DNA from: Spirosoma aureum
GTDB taxonomy: Bacteria > Bacteroidota > Bacteroidia > Cytophagales > Spirosomataceae
Assembly: GCF_011604685.1 (NCBI RefSeq)
Contig: NZ_CP050063.1
Location: forward strand, 8,039,001-8,103,000
Reading direction: 5' to 3'
Length of the DNA: 64,000 bases
Shown: positions 63,756 through 64,000 of the stretch, piece by piece
How the letters are laid out: every line of letters begins with the position of its first letter
Position numbering within the stretch: the first letter of the stretch is position 1
Program-made: the position numbers and the translations under genes
The notes under the pieces: model-generated
What the model was told of the DNA's origin: nothing
The model's database searches: none
Seen by the model: the letters and a program-made list of their open reading frames with translations, nothing else

Positions 63756-63773
63756 GGGAACGTTCCCGAGAAC
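63756..63773. promoter_or_regulatory. LacI-type operator-like palindrome
   Basis: GGGAACGTTCCC (63756-63767) is a perfect 12-bp palindrome with a central CG, and it overlaps GTTC-CCGA-GAAC (63762-63773). Central CG palindromes of this kind are typical for LacI/GalR regulators. It follows the TACTTTTG -7-like element (63746-63753) directly, a position where a bound repressor would block transcription. Confidence 0.5.
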
Positions 63774-64000
63774 GATTGCATAAAAAAATTCCGGTAATTT
63801 CTTCTTTATGTTTAGTTTTCTTCGAAAGCTTACGTAAAGTGCTCTTCAGCAATCAGATATCTAGATTTTTTCTTTGTCATTGAATAATCCATAAATGATA
63901 AGTATGCCTGTATAATTAACCCGGAATAAGTAGAAATCCTTATCCAGAATGCTTTGACCTACACAAAACAGTGTCATATCGTGTCTCACAAGCCATATTC

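Larger units (their letters stand above)
63425..64000. other. 576-base AT-rich region with operator-like palindromes
   Basis: No gene seen on either strand. It holds two palindromes (63683-63701 and 63756-63773) and a TACTTTTG -7-like element on the + strand (63746-63753). It is probably the promoter region of a + strand gene past the right edge. Confidence 0.6.

Noticed and set aside
1..64000. CRISPR arrays, tRNA or rRNA genes, insertion sequences
   Set aside because: No spaced direct repeats, cloverleaf sequences, rRNA stretches or transposase-like proteins were found by reading.

Overview
The window looks like a chromosomal segment of a Bacteroidota bacterium of the Cytophagales type, probably Spirosoma or a close relative. 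Evidence: four complete SusC/SusD outer-membrane uptake pairs plus the tail of a fifth SusD, an ECF sigma/FecR/STN-SusC relay, starts without obvious Shine-Dalgarno sites, a TAnnTTTG-type promoter element, and many Tat-exported periplasmic oxidoreductases. GC content is roughly even. I saw no tRNA, rRNA, transposase, phage gene or CRISPR array. The genus is an inference.

Left part (1-23.3 kb, + strand). The end of a SusD gene is followed by a Tat-exported gluconate-dehydrogenase-type small subunit, a GMC flavoprotein and a secreted GH67-N-like protein. Next come an ECF sigma factor, a FecR anti-sigma factor and a SusC with an STN domain plus its SusD. Then comes a metabolic block: two related exported GHL6-like proteins, an LctP-family organic acid permease, a TIM-barrel isomerase, a D-2-hydroxyacid dehydrogenase, a tartronate-semialdehyde-reductase-like enzyme and a glycerate kinase. 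Together the last enzymes read as a hydroxypyruvate/tartronate semialdehyde to glycerate to 2-phosphoglycerate module.

Middle part (23.4-44 kb, - strand). A DUF1684 protein and a TPR protein lie next to a SusC/SusD pair. This pair has a well-conserved SAM-I riboswitch and a recognisable promoter in its leader. Upstream of it is a second - strand operon: SusC, SusD, two DoxX-like membrane proteins, a c-type cytochrome, a Tat-exported sulfite-oxidase-type molybdoenzyme, a DASS anion transporter and a YeiH-type putative sulfate exporter. I read this as uptake of a sulfur-containing compound coupled to periplasmic sulfite oxidation. The riboswitch places the neighbouring transporter under methionine/SAM control. 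This sulfur locus is the most interesting part of the window.

Right part (44.5-62.5 kb, - strand). A ROK regulator/kinase precedes a long operon: AGE-family epimerase, FucP-like sugar MFS transporter, DUF4127 protein, SusC, SusD, Tat-exported FAD oxidoreductase, GH20 hexosaminidase, a secreted sugar-dehydrogenase/PKD/cytochrome c protein and a Gfo/Idh/MocA oxidoreductase. This suggests use of an N-acetylated amino sugar with an oxidative step. Beyond it are a predicted surface protein and a promoter-like region with operator palindromes that probably serves a gene past the right edge.

Two genes (the second DoxX-like gene and the sugar dehydrogenase) are each split by an apparent one-base deletion in a G/C run. 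In both, the two halves fit a single protein, so sequencing error, slippage or true inactivation must be told apart.
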